DNA of 64,000 nucleotides from Cryptomeria japonica (taxonomy: Eukaryota > Streptophyta > Pinopsida > Cupressales > Cupressaceae): the NCBI RefSeq assembly GCF_030272615.1, contig NC_081405.1, positions 26,238,272-26,302,271 on the forward strand, read 5' to 3'. The position numbers and the translations under genes were made by a program. The notes under the pieces are model-generated. The model was not told where the DNA came from. It did no database searches and saw nothing but the letters and a program-made list of their open reading frames with translations. This document shows positions 10,849 through 22,833 of this stretch, in pieces (within the stretch, counting starts at the first letter, position 1; the number at the start of each line of letters is the position of its first letter).

Positions 10849-12624
10849 TCTTGTCATTGTGTTGTCATAGATGTAAACCAGTATAGAAGAATGCAACCAA
10901 TATGATAGATTATTGGTACTGCTATCATTGATGTCAACCGGTATAGTAGGATAACTGGTATAGGAGAAGAGCCGATGTGTTGTCATTGGTGATCATCAGT
11001 ATGTAGAAGGATGAACCAGTATGTATCGGTATGCTAGTAGTGTAGTTAAGAGACCATTAAGTAAAAGGTTGTTGACATATTGATACATAGAACCAACATG
11101 AAAGATAAGGCATACTGGGAGGCTAATTGTGATGAAGAGGCAAAATATTATTTGAATCACATCAATACTGGAGGTGAAGTATGGGCAGGCCACCGGACTG
11201 CTAGTATGATGCTAACTAGAAAAACTCCCACTGGATGAAGAAGCTATCATAGGTTATGTGATAGGTTGCCAGAGTAAGACGCTTCTATCAGCAAGATGAC
11301 ATATGGAAAGATACTGGGACATATGTCAAGTTGAAGATGTATCCTCCCCTTGGTGAAGTCACACTTGTACCAGCAGAATGATTCCCTAAGATAGGCAGGT
11401 GATTGAATGCAGAGACTAGATAAAAAAGTGGAAGCTACAAAAGCCTCTAGAGCATGAGATCAGAAATGCACACTGGATAAGCAAGTGAAAACAAGGTATT
11501 CTACCGCCACAGTGAAGGAAGAATGAGGAGTTGAGATGGTGTGTTTGTCATCTTGACAAACCAATTGAGAGGAGAATCGGCTAGATGAAGGATGCTAGTG
11601 AGTATGCAGGAACATACATGGTGATACCAAGATGTTGATGAAGGTTGATGCAAAAGAGTTGGAGTTTGATGACTTGGTGTCATGAATGAGTCTCACTGGC
11701 AAGAAGGAAAGTATGTTGTCCACTGGCAGACACATCTACTGGAATCTGCATTGGTGATAGTTGACAAGATATGTCAATCAGTGAAACATCAGAAAACAAA
11801 CAAGGAAGATAAGGTTTTCACCTGATAAAGAGAAGTGCAGCAAATTGAAGGTTAAGGAGAGTTGTCAAAGTAGCTATGTTTCCCGCAAGTGAATATATTC
11901 ATAGATGTGTTTCATCGAAAGAGCAGTGAAGTGCAGACATAAGGGTTTCATCGGCATGAAGGAAAGGATATGTTGTCGATCAAGAGAATATGTGCATGGT
12001 GTTGCTGCAAAATGAACAAAGGTATACACCGATAGGATAGAAAAGGTGATGGTAGGAAGGATAACCGGCAAGGTGATTTGTGTCAGTAGGGTCAGTGAAC
12101 TAGTATGTGTGTACTGGTTATGTGGGTGGTCGATGACTAAGCTAAACCAATAGAGCATTGTGCCAAGGTGGATACCAATAGTAATGCCACGTGGAGGTGA
12201 AGTGAAACTTGCACACGTTGGTGTAGATTGATGATGAGGTAGTTGGCAGTTGGTCCAACATTAATGGTGACTACGAAGCTCAAGGGATGTTTGCAGAGAG
12301 ATTGCAGCTTAAAGCAGGATGAATTTGACCATTTCCATGGCATGCACTGATCAATGTAGATTGTCTGGATGTAGATCAGATTTGTTGATGCAATCCATCG
12401 AGTCACTAATGGTTATTGACCAAGAGGTGTGCCGACAGATTGGTTGCAGGTTGCTGAAAAAGGAAGGCGTGTTCTGAAAGGTGTGAAGATGGCGGAAATG
12501 TGCAGGTTGGCTATCACTGAGTCAAGATTTAATTAGATCTGATTGGATTATGTGTGTGTCATGATTTGTGAACAAAATCCTAAGGTACCAAGTTTGAATA
12601 TGGCCTTTGGCAGGAAGACAGGGC

Positions 12625-12632
12625 TATAAATA
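12625..12632 (+). promoter_or_regulatory. TATA box of A 5' LTR
   Basis: TATAAATA in the context GGGCTATAAATATGCAAGCC, conserved at 18473-18480 in the 3' LTR. The site lies about 950 bases before the LTR end, leaving a long R-U5. Confidence 0.6.
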
Positions 12633-13126
12633 TGCAAGCCAAAGATATTGTTAAGTGTTGTTGAATGGGAGAGGATATAGTTGTTGCGAAGTGATTGAAT
12701 GTTGGATGAGAAAAGTTAAATCAGTCAAAGTAAAAATAACAGAGGAATATAGTGATTGAGTGAGTGAGAGTTAAATTGGTGAAAGGGTTTAATAGAGGGT
12801 TTAACTGGTAACGTTAAAGCAACCAATAAGCAACAAGAGTGCATCAGAGAAGATAACCCGTAGGTACTAGTATCAGTAGGAAGACAATAGAGAGTGATGA
12901 AGTGAAGAGAAGTGTAGGAGAGATCCGTAAAATAATATGTAGAGCAAGTTAACTGGTAGAGTGTAAACTAGTAAAGCAGCAGCAGAGAGAGGTTAATCGA
13001 TGTAGCAGAGAAGGTGTCTCATCAGCATAGTGAAGTATATGAAATGGTTACAAGATTCACTTGTAACAAAATAACTACTTTTGTATTTGATACTATCATT
13101 GTTATCACGGAGTTGTAGCTCAGTGT

Positions 13127-13315
13127 AGGGGTTGTATCTCCTTTGGGTTGGTGACCATAAACTAGCAGGGGTTGCAGCTCATTGAATTGGTGCCCTAAAT
13201 CAGGGGTTGAAGCTCCTTAGGTTGGTGCCCAAAATTAGGGGTTGTAGCTCCTTGGGTTGGTGCCCTAAATCAAGGGTTTTAGCTCCTTGGGTTGGAGCCC
13301 TAAACTTTGTAATAG
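13127..13315 (+). repeat. 35-bp minisatellite in A 5' LTR, five units
   Basis: Units resemble GGGGTTGTAGCTCCTTGGGT followed by TGGTGCCCTAAATCA. Five degenerate units are seen here and four at 18941-19083 in the 3' LTR. LTR D carries a single related unit near 35448-35480, so the array grew within this LTR lineage. Confidence 0.85.
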
Positions 13316-13580
13316 ACTTTATTGTGAGGCAGGATTGGAGCAGTAGACTCCATTAGCATTTCTCACCAAGATTTTTCCCATCTTGGGTTTTCCTCATACA
13401 TACTGGTGTTATGTGATGTCCCTTTGTGTGTGGTTGCATTTGTGGTGGTCTCTCCTCTAACTGATAAGTCTGCATTGAGTTAGAATCCATGAACTGGTAT
13501 TCTCACCTAGAATAATTAAAGGGAAAAGTTTGAGAACCATTTATTCACCCCCCTCTCAGTGGTGCATTGTGTCTAACAAT

Positions 13581-13592
13581 TGGTATTAGAGC
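13581..13592 (+). other. Primer binding site of A
   Basis: TGGTATTAGAGC, two bases after the 5' LTR, differs by one base from TGGTATCAGAGC, the initiator-Met tRNA site used by most plant copia elements. Confidence 0.85.
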
Positions 13593-13649
13593 ATAGGTAC
13601 CCTATTTTTCAATCTTTCTCTTACTTGGGTAGATCTTGTCTAGGACACA

Positions 13650-15678
13650 ATGGTTTGATTAGTATCAATCCCTACTCCAATTTTTGATGCTTCAAACTAT
13701 TCCATCTAGAGTTATAGAATGGAAGTCTACTTGTCCTCTCTAGGGTTTGATTTATGGATGTCAGTAGTTAATGGTCTCCCTAGGAATGTCTATCCTCCCA
13801 CCGGCTCTGAAGAAGAAAGAAGATGCATGTGCAATGAAGAATCCATGAAGGCTATATTCAGTGGGCTCACTGGTGATGTCTCCTCAATGGTAGATGTGTA
13901 GATTGGCAAAAATTCTATGGGATATACTAAAGAAGCTTTATGGAAATGAGCCATGCACTGCTGAATCAGATTATGGAAGCATGAAGAACAACAAAGTAGA
14001 CACATGTGGAAGTGTTGATAACAGATCGGTCAGCTGCTGCAGTTTTGATGAAGAGGAAACTCATCTCTTCATGGCATAAGAGGCAGAAAGTGAAGTGCAC
14101 ACATTAGAGTGTGACAAGGCAGACATATCCCACTAGCAAGATGGGTTTGGGAGTGATGTTGAAGATGAAGCCGAAGTAGATCTTGAAAGTGAACTGCTAA
14201 GTGCACTAGAAGAGCTGCAAAATGTTAGAAAGGATTTTAAAAGGTACAAAGATTCAGTTCATGATGAATGCAACTGGTTGAGAATATGCCTTGAAGAATC
14301 AAATAATAATATATGCATATTGACATCTCAACTAGAAGAGGCAAAAGGATTGGCTAGTGAGCTGAAATCAATCTTTGATGATAGGGACAGAAGATGTGAG
14401 GATCTCCAACTAGAAGTGGAAACCAAGGACAAAAAGTGTCAAAAGCTGAAAGAGGAAATGGAGAATCTAAGGAAAGACCTTGAGAAGTGCAAAAATGAAC
14501 TCAAGGTAAGAAACCAGTATGATGGCAGCACTGAAGCCTTGGATAAAATGTTGAATCAGCAAAAACATTCCAAGGATATTGGAGGATTAGGACGTGTTGT
14601 CGGTCAATTCTCTACAAGTAAGGAGACCTCCCACAAAGATATTCAATTTATCTCCTCAAATGGATATGGAAAGGGTCAAAACTTCACTGTCATAAATGCT
14701 CCAAAGAAAAGGATAGATCTTACTACAACCGATAAGGAGATGAAACTGGGGATGAAGAATGGTGTTGCATGGAGGAACAATGTAGATCTAAAAGGAAAAG
14801 GGAAAATAGGAGAAGATAGCTTCACTGGAAGCAAGAACATGAGAAGGCATCCTAGAAGGCCTTCCACCAATAGAAGACAAGGAGATGTTGTTGCCCACAC
14901 ATCAAGTCAAGTGTGGAAGAAGAAGGGATCTGATGGAAGACTTGCAAAGAATGGACATCCCAGGATCCATTCCCAGAGAAGCAAATATGGAGATGCCAAA
15001 CCAGTAAGACCACTTCATGTTTGGCAGAATAAATTTATAAGTAACAAACCATCTTTCTCTGGTTATTTCTTTGCATGTCATGGTTATGGCCATAGATAAG
15101 AAGAATTTAGAAAGGGATCTAGAAGAAGCATTCTAGGATCTCATAAAACTCATGCATATAAGCTTAATGCATTAGGGAATAGAAATGTACATATTCCCTC
15201 TCTTGGTTATGCTAATGTTGTATGTTATAACTACAATAGACTTGACCACAGAAATTATGATTGCAGGAGGAAGAACTTGCAGTCCTACGAAAACCGGTGG
15301 AACAATCATGGTCAACATGGAAGTAGCTATAGAAGATATAAGAAACAAAGACCTGCATAGAACAAGATGAGTGGTGTTCCTACTCAAGCAAGGTATCCAA
15401 GGAGATTGGTAGATGGCTACAATGACATGATAAGAAGAGGAAGAGAAAACTGGTATAGTAAAAGGTTCCCAAATCATGAGATTGGCATGGACATTGTGTG
15501 CTACTACAGCACTACTTCCGGTCATGGTGTGGAATCTGGAAGTGTAAGGATCAATTAGCAAGAGAAGAAGAAATTTTCTCCCCAGACTGAAAAGGGGAAG
15601 AAAAGTGAGACCAAGAAAACATGGAGGAAGAAGCAGGAAAGTAGGACCATGGACCAGCATTATGCATTCAATGCATAG
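13650..15678 (+). pseudogene. Gag of element A, copia type, broken
   Basis: Starting at the ATG at 13650 (third codon already TGA), the frame shows the UBN2-type copia gag start: FDASNYSI, SYRMEVYLSSLGFDLW, then AIFSGLTGD and, after a frame change near 13900, AKILWDILKKLYG. A long charged coiled coil follows (14180-14520, LQLEVETKDKKCQKLKEEME). The C-terminal part is basic and has two decayed zinc knuckles, ACHGYGHR (flanking Cys replaced by Phe) near 15075 and CYNYNRLDHRNYDC near 15220. The last frame closes with TAG at 15676-15678. Stops include TAG near 14134 and TAA near 15098. The protein would package RNA; it is not translatable in full now. Nothing resembling protease follows, so the gene was a stand-alone gag. 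Confidence 0.75.
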
Positions 15679-16770
15679 GTGATATCTCCTATGGCTTAAA
15701 GAAGATACTGGTCTAAGGGGGAGCTAAATGTTGATCAGATCATTCACCCCCTTGGTGAAAGTGGACAAGGAGATGAACAAGTTGTTGTCGATAAGAGGAA
15801 TAAAATGAGATGGTAGTGTGTGTGTAGTTACCACCTTGACTACACATGGAAGATGGTTTACTACTACAGGTGAAATCAATGGTAGCATAAGTAATTGGAA
15901 TTGGGAGATAAAGGTAAAGGAAAGTGTCTCGGTAGAGATAAGAGACCAATAAGTGCAGCATGTTACCGGCATGGATGTTGATTAGTCTTGCAGGTTATGT
16001 AAGTCAATGAGTTGAGGGATCATTGCAGTAACTCCGGCAGCCTGGATGGATTAAGTTCTATCTTAGGTGATATGGGAAAGGACCTGAATGACATGTGTTG
16101 GTCTGATTTCTGACCTTATATGCATACATATTTATGGGTCAACTATTTGGATATGTGACCTGTAGTAGGCATTTTGGTCATGATGGTGGATGTCACAGCT
16201 ATAGATGTGAGTCCCAATTTAGGACCTAACTGAATAGATGAAGATCAGAGATGTATGTTTTAGGGGGAGTTTAGGGCCATATTTCCTGATTAATATCAAA
16301 CATGTTAAACTCAGTAGCAAATCTGATAGATGTTTGACAACACAGGTGTGTTTGTGACTTTTGTATGTTTGCATTCAATTTGTCCATCTATCATGTCACC
16401 ATCTTTTGTTACAAAGAAGAAAAGAATAGGAAGAAGATGTGCCTATTATCTGATGAAAGGAAGAATAATTTGGTTAACCTGCACATAAGAGATATGTGAT
16501 TTTAATAGTACAATCACATTTAATTCCTACCAACTTTAGCATCAACAATTGGTAGTGTCTAAGCTCCTGATGGTCAGCAAGGGTGAGATAAGGCCAAAAG
16601 CAGTATGATTTGTGTCAGACCAAGGTTCCCTATATGTTTCTCAAAGAGGGAGATGTAGCATAATTTGAAGAGGAGAGAAAGTGTCTGCAGTGTGACCCTT
16701 TGCCATTGTTGTCAAAGGGGGAGAAAGATATTGTAGTATACCGGATACTACATGTGTTGACATCAATGCC
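15679..16770 (+). other. Non-coding 3' region of A
   Basis: No pol motif in any frame. The region contains repeated purine tracts (CTAAGGGGGAGC near 15714, TTTTAGGGGGAG near 16258, AAAGAGGGAGA near 16641, TCAAAGGGGGAGAAAG near 16713), with short runs of unique sequence between them. Confidence 0.55.
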
Positions 16771-16782
16771 AAAGGGGGAGAT
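16771..16782 (+). other. Polypurine tract of A
   Basis: AAAGGGGGAGAT directly before the TGTTGGCATTG start of the 3' LTR at 16783. Confidence 0.8.
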
Positions 16783-19352
16783 TGTTGGCATTGTGTTGTC
16801 ATTGATGTCAACTGGTATATAAGAATGCAATCAGTGTGATATATTGTTAGTACTACTATCATTGATGTCAACCAGTATAGCAAGATAATCAGTATAGGAG
16901 AAGAGTTGATGTATTGTCATTGGTGATCATCAGTATGCAGAAGGATGAATCGGTATGTATCGGTATACTAGTAGTACAGTTAAGAGACTGGTGAGTAAAA
17001 GGTTTTTGACATATTGATACATACAACCAACATGAAAGATAAGGCATAGTGGGAGGCTATTTGTGATGAAGAGGTAGAATTTTATTTGAATCACATTAAT
17101 ATCGGAGGTGAAGTATGGGCAAGCCATCAGACTGCTAGTATGATGCTAACTAGAAAAACTCCCACCGAGTGAAGAAGCTATCATAGGTTATGTGATAGGT
17201 TGACAAAGTAAGACGCTTCTCTGAAAAAGATGACATATGGAAAGATACCAAGACATATGTCAAGTTGAAGATGTATCATCCACTCGATCAAGTCACACTT
17301 GTACCAGCAGAATGATTCCTTGAGATAGGCAGGTGATTGAATGTAGAGACCAGATGAACGAGTGGAAGAATGAGGAGTTGAGATGGTGTGTTTGTCATCT
17401 TGACAAACTAGTTGAGAGGAACTAGTTAGATGAAGAAGGATGCTAGTGAGTCTCCACAAGCATACATGGTGATACCAAGGTGCCAATGAAGGTTGATGCA
17501 GAACAGTTGGATTTTGATGACTTGGTGTCATTAATGAGTCTCACCAGCAAGAAGGAAAGTATGTTGTCCACTGACAGACACTTGTACTGGAATTTGTATT
17601 GGTGATAGTTGACATGATATGTCAACTGGTGAAACATCAGAGAAGAAACAAGGAAGATAAGGTTCTCACCTGATAAAGAGAAGTGCAGCAAATTGAAGGT
17701 TAAGGAGAATTGTTGGAGTAGCTATGTTATCGGCAAGTGAACATATTCATAGAGGTGTTTCATCGACAGAGCAGTGAAGTGCAAACATAAGGGTTTCACT
17801 GACATGAAGGAAAGGATATGTTGTCGATCAAGAGAAGATGTGCATGATGTTTCTACAAAATGAACAAAGGTATACACCAATAGGATAGAAAAGGTGATGG
17901 TAGGAAGGATAACCGGCAAGGTAATTTGTGTCGGTAGGGTCAGTGAACCAGTATGTGTGTACTGGTTATATGGGTGGTCGGTGACTAAGCTGAACTGACA
18001 GAGAAGTGTGCCAAGGTGGATACTGATAGTAATGCCACGTGGAGGTGAAGTGGAACTTGCATAGGTTAGTGTAGAGTGACGAGGAGGTAGTTGGCATTTG
18101 GTCCAACATTAATGGTGATTATGAAGCTCGAGGGATGTTTGCAGAGGGGTTGCGGCTCGAGGTAGGACAAATCTGACCATATCCATGGCATGCACTGATC
18201 GATGCAGATTATCTGGACGTAGATCAAATTTGTTGAAGCAATCCATCAATTCATTAATGGTGATTGACCAAGAGGTGTGCCGACATATTGGTTGCAGGTT
18301 GTTGAAAAAGGAAGGCGTGTTCTGAAAGACATGAAGATGGCAGAAATGTGTAGGTTGGCCATCACTAAGTCAAGATCCAACTAGATCTAATTGGATTTTG
18401 TGTGTCTCATGATCTGTGAAGAAAATCCTAAGGTTCCAAGTTTGAATATGGCTTTTGGCGAGAAGACTAGGCTATAAATATGTAAGCCAAAGATATTGTT
18501 AAGTGTTTCTGAATGGGAGAGGATATAGTTGCTGCAAAGTGATTAATTGTTGGATGAGAAAAGGTAGATCAGTCAGAGTAAAAATAACAGAGGAATATAG
18601 CGACTAAGTGGGTGAGGGTTAAACTAGTGAAAGGGTTTAATAGAGGATTTAACCAATAAGGTTAAAGCAACCGATAAGCAGCAAGAGTGCATAAGAGAAG
18701 GTAACCGGTAGATGCTAGTATCAGCATGAAGACAACAAAGAGTGATGAAGTGAAGAGCAAGGTAATCGGTAGAGTGTAAACTAGTAAAGCAGCAGCAGAG
18801 AGAGGTGAACCAATGTAGCAGAGAAGTTGTCTCACCGGCAGAGTGAAGTATATGAAATGGTTACAAGATTCACTTGTAATAGAATAACTACTTTTGTATT
18901 TAATGCTATCATTGTGATCACTATGTTGTAGCTCTGTGTAGGGGTTGTAGCTCCTTTGGGTTAGTGCCCATAAACTAGCAGGGGTTGTAGCTCCATGGGG
19001 TGGTGCCCTAAATCAAGGGTTGTAGCTCCTGGGGTTGGTGCCCTAAATCAGGGGTTGTAACTCCTTGGGTTGGAGCCCTAAACATTGTAACAAATTTTAT
19101 TGTGAGGTTGGATTGGAGAAATAGACTCCAGCAACATTGCTCACTGAGGTTTTTCCCATCTTGGGTTTTCCTCATACATACTAGTGTTATGTGATGTCCC
19201 TTTGTGTGTGGTTGCATTTGTGGTGGTCTCTCCTCTAACCAGTAAGTCTGCATTGATTTAGAATCCATGGATTAGTACACCTAGAATAGTTAAAGGGAAA
19301 AGTTTGAGAATCACTGATTCACCCCCCTCTCAGTGGTGCATTATGTCTAACA
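16783..19352 (+). repeat. 3' LTR of A (2.57 kb)
   Basis: Starts TGTTGGCATTGTGTTGTC and ends CTAACA. It carries the TATA box at 18473-18480 and four units of the 35-bp minisatellite at 18941-19083. Many point differences and two indels against the 5' LTR mean the insertion is not recent. Confidence 0.85.
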
Positions 19353-19379
19353 AGTCTTCCTTCTTTGTTGTTGTTAACA
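19353..19379 (+). repeat. Terminal piece of B1 3' LTR
   Basis: Twenty-seven bases ending TTAACA that match the end of the B2 LTR (reverse complement of 22834-22860) and complete the LTR that broke off at 10848. The piece shows that A entered within the last 30 bases of B1's LTR. Confidence 0.8.
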
Positions 19380-20221
19380 TTGCTTGAAATCTAGCACAAA
19401 GGAAAACAACATGCATAATGTCTGGTTGAGTCTAAGTTAAGTACATCAATCCACCAACCATAGATCTATACAAAGTCTGAAAATCATCATCACCGCCAAA
19501 AATGATATCATCAACAAAGAATTCAACAATCAAAATATTATTTTTCTTAAATTTGAAATATAAATTACTATCAGCAGTACCTTTACAGAATTCCAACTTT
19601 ACCAAATATTTATCTAATATTGCATACTAGGCTCTAGGTGCCTACTTCAGTCCATACATAGCTTTCTTCAATTTGCATACCATGTCACCTTCATCTGATA
19701 AATAAAATCCATCTGGTTGCTCAATGTAAACTTCCTCTTCCAACTCACCATTTTGAAAGGCTGACTTGACATCCATTTGATATACCTTGAAGTTATTATA
19801 AGCAGCATATGCAAGCAGCAATCTAACAACTTCAATTCTAGCCACATAACCAATTTTTTTCTCATAGTCAATACCTTCCATCTGAGAACATCCTTTGCAT
19901 ACCAATCTTGCTTTTTTCTAACAACTTCACTGACTTCATTCATTTTATTTTGGAACATCCATTTAGTACCAATCACATTCTTGTCTTTAGGTCTCAGAAC
20001 AAGCTCCCCAGTGTTATTCTTTTCAATCTAATTTGACTCTTCTTCCATTGCTTTTAACCATTTTTCATCCTTACATGCTTCTGCTACATCTTTAGGATCA
20101 ATCTTTGAAATCAGGCATATCTCTTCAGCAACAATCCTCCTCCTAGTCATCACACCTTTATTCTTATCACCAATAACCTGATTTTCTTGAATGATTCAAC
20201 TTTACATACCTTGGAGTCTTT
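19380..20221 (-). pseudogene. Copia reverse transcriptase of B2, frameshifted and internally deleted
   Basis: RT motifs in order: [71 protein letters not shown] and YRSMVGGLMYLT. The Asp of QMDVKSAF and the FVDD box are present. Frame changes lie near 19900-19980. Between FGGDDD and YRSMVGG some 85-90 residues found in element C are missing, near 19480, an in-frame deletion. Stops include TAG after YGLK and after MYLT, where relatives have Gln. The frame ends at CARFQA where the B1 LTR begins. Confidence 0.85.
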
Positions 20222-21130
20222 TTATTGTTTTGATTTTTGAGGTTCTTGCACTTCTTCACCGACAGCAACAATATCTGGATTAACTGTCTCCACCAGATCA
20301 AACTGCTTCAAGATCTCAATCTGCACAAGCTTAGGAAGAACATCTTCATCATCAAGATCATAACTACATGCTCTGATCTGCTTCCCAAGACACTCATCCA
20401 CCTTCACATTTGCACTGTCAACCATCTTCTTCAGTCTCTTATTATAGCATCGATGGGCATTACTCTTAGTAGAATATCCCAAGAAGATTCCTTCATCACA
20501 TCTTTCATCAAACTTTCCTATATCCTCATCTGTCTTGATATAACATTTACTTCCAATGATTCTAAAATATCTAACTATAAGAACATGACCAAACCATAGC
20601 TCATAAGGAGTCTTATCAGAATCACCTTTAATATGCATGTGGTTGAATGTGTAAACAACAGTGCTAATGGCTTCTCTCCAAAAGGTTTGTGCAACATTTC
20701 CTTCAATCAACAAAGTCCTTGCAACATCTAAGATAGTTGTGTTCTTCCTTTCAACAACTCCACTCGGCTGAGCGGTTCTAGGAGTAGATAATTGTCTTCT
20801 AATTCCATTCCTCTCATAGAATGTATCAAACTCTCTTGATGTAAATTCTCCTCCTCTGTCAAATCCCAGGCATTTCAGCTTCAATTCTATCTCAGTCTCC
20901 ACTCTGGATTTGAATATCTTGAATTTCTCCAATGCATCTAATTTTTCCCTTAGAAAGGTCACCCACATCATCCTTAAATAGTCATCAATAAGCAACATGA
21001 AATATCTCTCTCCCTACATGCTTATCACTCTAGTAGGACCACATAAGTCAGTATGAATCAAATCTATCAATCCATTAGATGAATATAGCTTACTATTAAA
21101 TGAAGTTTTTGTTTGCTTTCCCATCTAACA
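20222..21130 (-). pseudogene. Copia integrase of B2
   Basis: The catalytic triad is visible: Asp in LIHTDLCGPT, Asp in CLGFDRGGEFTS, and Glu in SGVVERKN with the standard spacing. Downstream are FWREAISTVVYTFN, ELWFGH, GSKCYIK and GIFLGYS, typical of the copia integrase C-terminal half. A stop (TAG) precedes GERYFMLLIDDY and another follows KSKQ near 20222. Integrase inserts the cDNA into the host chromosome. Most of this domain is open (20222-20998 without a stop). Confidence 0.85.
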
Positions 21131-21640
21131 TTCCTTACATACCGGATTAGAAGGCTTCACAATCTTAGGCAAGTCTCTAACATCTTGAGTAGAACTTATC
21201 TTTACCATGTAGTCAAAATTAACATGACACATTATCCTATGCCACAACCAACTTTCATCAATCTGAGCAATCAAACAACTTTTCTCACCAGCATTCAAGT
21301 GAAAGATATTACCTTTAGTTTTAGTACCTGCTGCAATCTCTATACCAGAGGCATTTAGGATCTTACATTTACCATTCTTAAATTGCAAATCATATCCCTT
21401 GTCAACCATCTATCCAACACTTAAATAATTGTGCTTCAATCCTTCAACATACAAGACATCATCAGTAGCATGCTTACCATTGAAAGATATAGAACCTCTA
21501 CCACGAATCACACAAGCTTTATCATCTCCGAATCTCACTATTCCACCATCATAGCTTTCCATACTTACAAATTTGCTTTTATCGCCTATCATATGATGTG
21601 AAAAACCACTATCAATCACCCATTCATCTTTCTCTTTAAT
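21131..21640 (-). pseudogene. Protease and GAG-pre-integrase zinc domain of B2
   Basis: The aspartic protease site is EWVIDSGFSHHM near 21595-21630; relatives have DSGCSHHM. It continues with VRFGDDKACVIRGRGSI and VEGLKHNYLSVG. The zinc-binding HHCC part follows with SWLWHRIMCHVNFD and NPVCKEC. One TAG at about 21407-21409 lies in LSVG-stop-MVDKGY, where Gln is expected, and another right after CKEC. Same frame as gag and integrase. Confidence 0.8.
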
Positions 21641-22777
21641 CTTAGCAGCTAAAGCTTTCTCCTCTACAATGTAGCTTGTAGGATTCACTAATACCAAATC
21701 ATCTTCCTTAAGAGCAAGGAATACAAACTCATCTCTTGAATTCCCATTCTCTGATTCCTCATGTATCACACCTTCATCAGTAGCATAATAGCATATCTTC
21801 TTATCTATATACTTCCAGTAGGGCTTATCAGGCTTATCATACTTATCATGCTTCTCATATTTATCATTCATGTCTGATCTATCATGCCTTTCATGCTTAT
21901 CATATCTAGGCATTCTCTCGGGGCACCTAGAAGAAAAATCTCCCATCTTATTATAAGAGAAACATTTCAAAGGTAACTTTCCATCATACTTACCGGCTCC
22001 TTTAGGCAATCTCTGAGCAAAAAGGGCTTCAAGCTCATCCAATTCTCTTTCTTGCTCTTCCATCTCTCTCTTCTCTCTTTCAAATATAGATACCCAACAA
22101 GAACTTTCTCCCAGATCATATTTCTACTTCCTGGATACAGAGGCACTGAATGCAGTTTCAGATTTCCCATGTGATTCACCAAATTTTCTCAATTGAAATG
22201 CAGTAAGATTTCTAACCAACATGTCTCTAGTCATAGTAGTCACACTTTAGATCTCATCAATAGCAGCTACCTTATGTTTGTAAATAGGAGGCAATGATCT
22301 TAGTACCTTAGCAATAGCTTCATCTTCTTCAAGGGTTCCACCAACACATCTGATATTCATGACAAGATAATTCACTTTAGCCATAAAGATTGATATATTT
22401 TCATCTTCTTCCATCTTCAATGCTTCATACTTTCCTTTCAAGCTCTACAACTTAGCAACTTTAACTTGTGCATCACCTTCATACAAGGTCTCTAGCTTCT
22501 TCTAAATTTCATGTGTAGTCTGCAAGCCCATCACATTAGTCATCTCCAAATCTGTCAAGGCACTCAACAATTCTTCCTTTTCTCTTATGTTATGTTCAAC
22601 ATCCCTAATCTCAGCAGAAGTAATCGGTCCATTCTAAGGAACATTGTAAACATTCTTTGTAATCTTCCAATACTCATCTCCAAGACATTTCAAGTGAACT
22701 TCCATCTAGTCCTTCCAAATAGTATAATTTCTTCCATCAAATCTAGGACTCTACTTTTTGAGCACATAAGCCACCAT
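21641..22777 (-). pseudogene. Copia gag of B2
   Basis: The ATG at 22777 opens a frame with RFDGRNYTIW, a UBN2-type body (LSALTDLEMTNVMGL, LETLYEGDAQVKVAKL, LKMEEDENISIFMAKVNYL, IAKVLRSLPPIYKHKVAAIDEI) and a zinc knuckle CFSYNKMGDFSSRC near 21915-21960. In that knuckle the second Cys is Tyr and the His is Asp. At least six in-frame stops, nearly all TAG. After the knuckle comes a Lys/Asp/His-rich stretch (DKHERHDRSDMNDKYEKHDK) built of short repeats. Confidence 0.8.
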
Positions 22778-22819
22778 CCCAGATCTCCTCGAGCAGTCAA
22801 GCTTCTTTTGGAGGATCTA

Positions 22820-22831
22820 GCTCTGATACCA
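22820..22831 (-). other. Primer binding site of B2
   Basis: Minus-strand TGGTATCAGAGC, an exact initiator-Met copia PBS, two bases from the LTR end at 22834. Confidence 0.9.
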
Positions 22832-22833
22832 AT

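Larger units (their letters stand above)
10849..13578 (+). repeat. 5' LTR of A (2.73 kb)
   Basis: Aligned by eye to 16783-19352 along its length. It is about 160 bases longer, mainly because of a roughly 100-base stretch near 11415-11510 absent from the 3' copy and one more 35-base minisatellite unit. A TATA box lies at 12625-12632. Near the end is the fold-back TTTTTCCCATCTTGGGTTTTCC found in several copia LTRs of this window. The LTR ends CTAACA at 13578, two bases before the PBS. Confidence 0.85.
10849..19352 (+). mobile_element. A: non-autonomous copia-type element with gag only (TR-GAG type), 8.5 kb
   Basis: Two direct LTRs (10849-13578 and 16783-19352) enclose 3.2 kb with a PBS, a gag-like gene, and a PPT. 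Protease, integrase, RT and RNase H motifs are absent from all frames of the interior. The ends are TCTTG (decayed TGTTGG) and CTAACA. Flanking pentamers are AATCT (10844-10848) and AGTCT (19353-19357), a one-mismatch target duplication, and removing the element restores the B1 LTR end. Elements with LTRs, gag and no pol have been described in plants as TR-GAGs and need proteins from a partner in trans; the related LTR starts of D suggest a family. Gag is itself broken by stops, so this copy is inactive. Confidence 0.85.

Noticed and set aside
13127-13315. tRNA-like or rRNA-like sequence because of repeated GGTTGTAGCTC words
   Set aside because: The words belong to a 35-bp tandem unit and no cloverleaf can be drawn.
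15172-15660. Minus-strand ORF of 162 codons in element A
   Set aside because: It is the antisense shadow of the gag C-terminal region, which has zinc-knuckle remnants on the plus strand.
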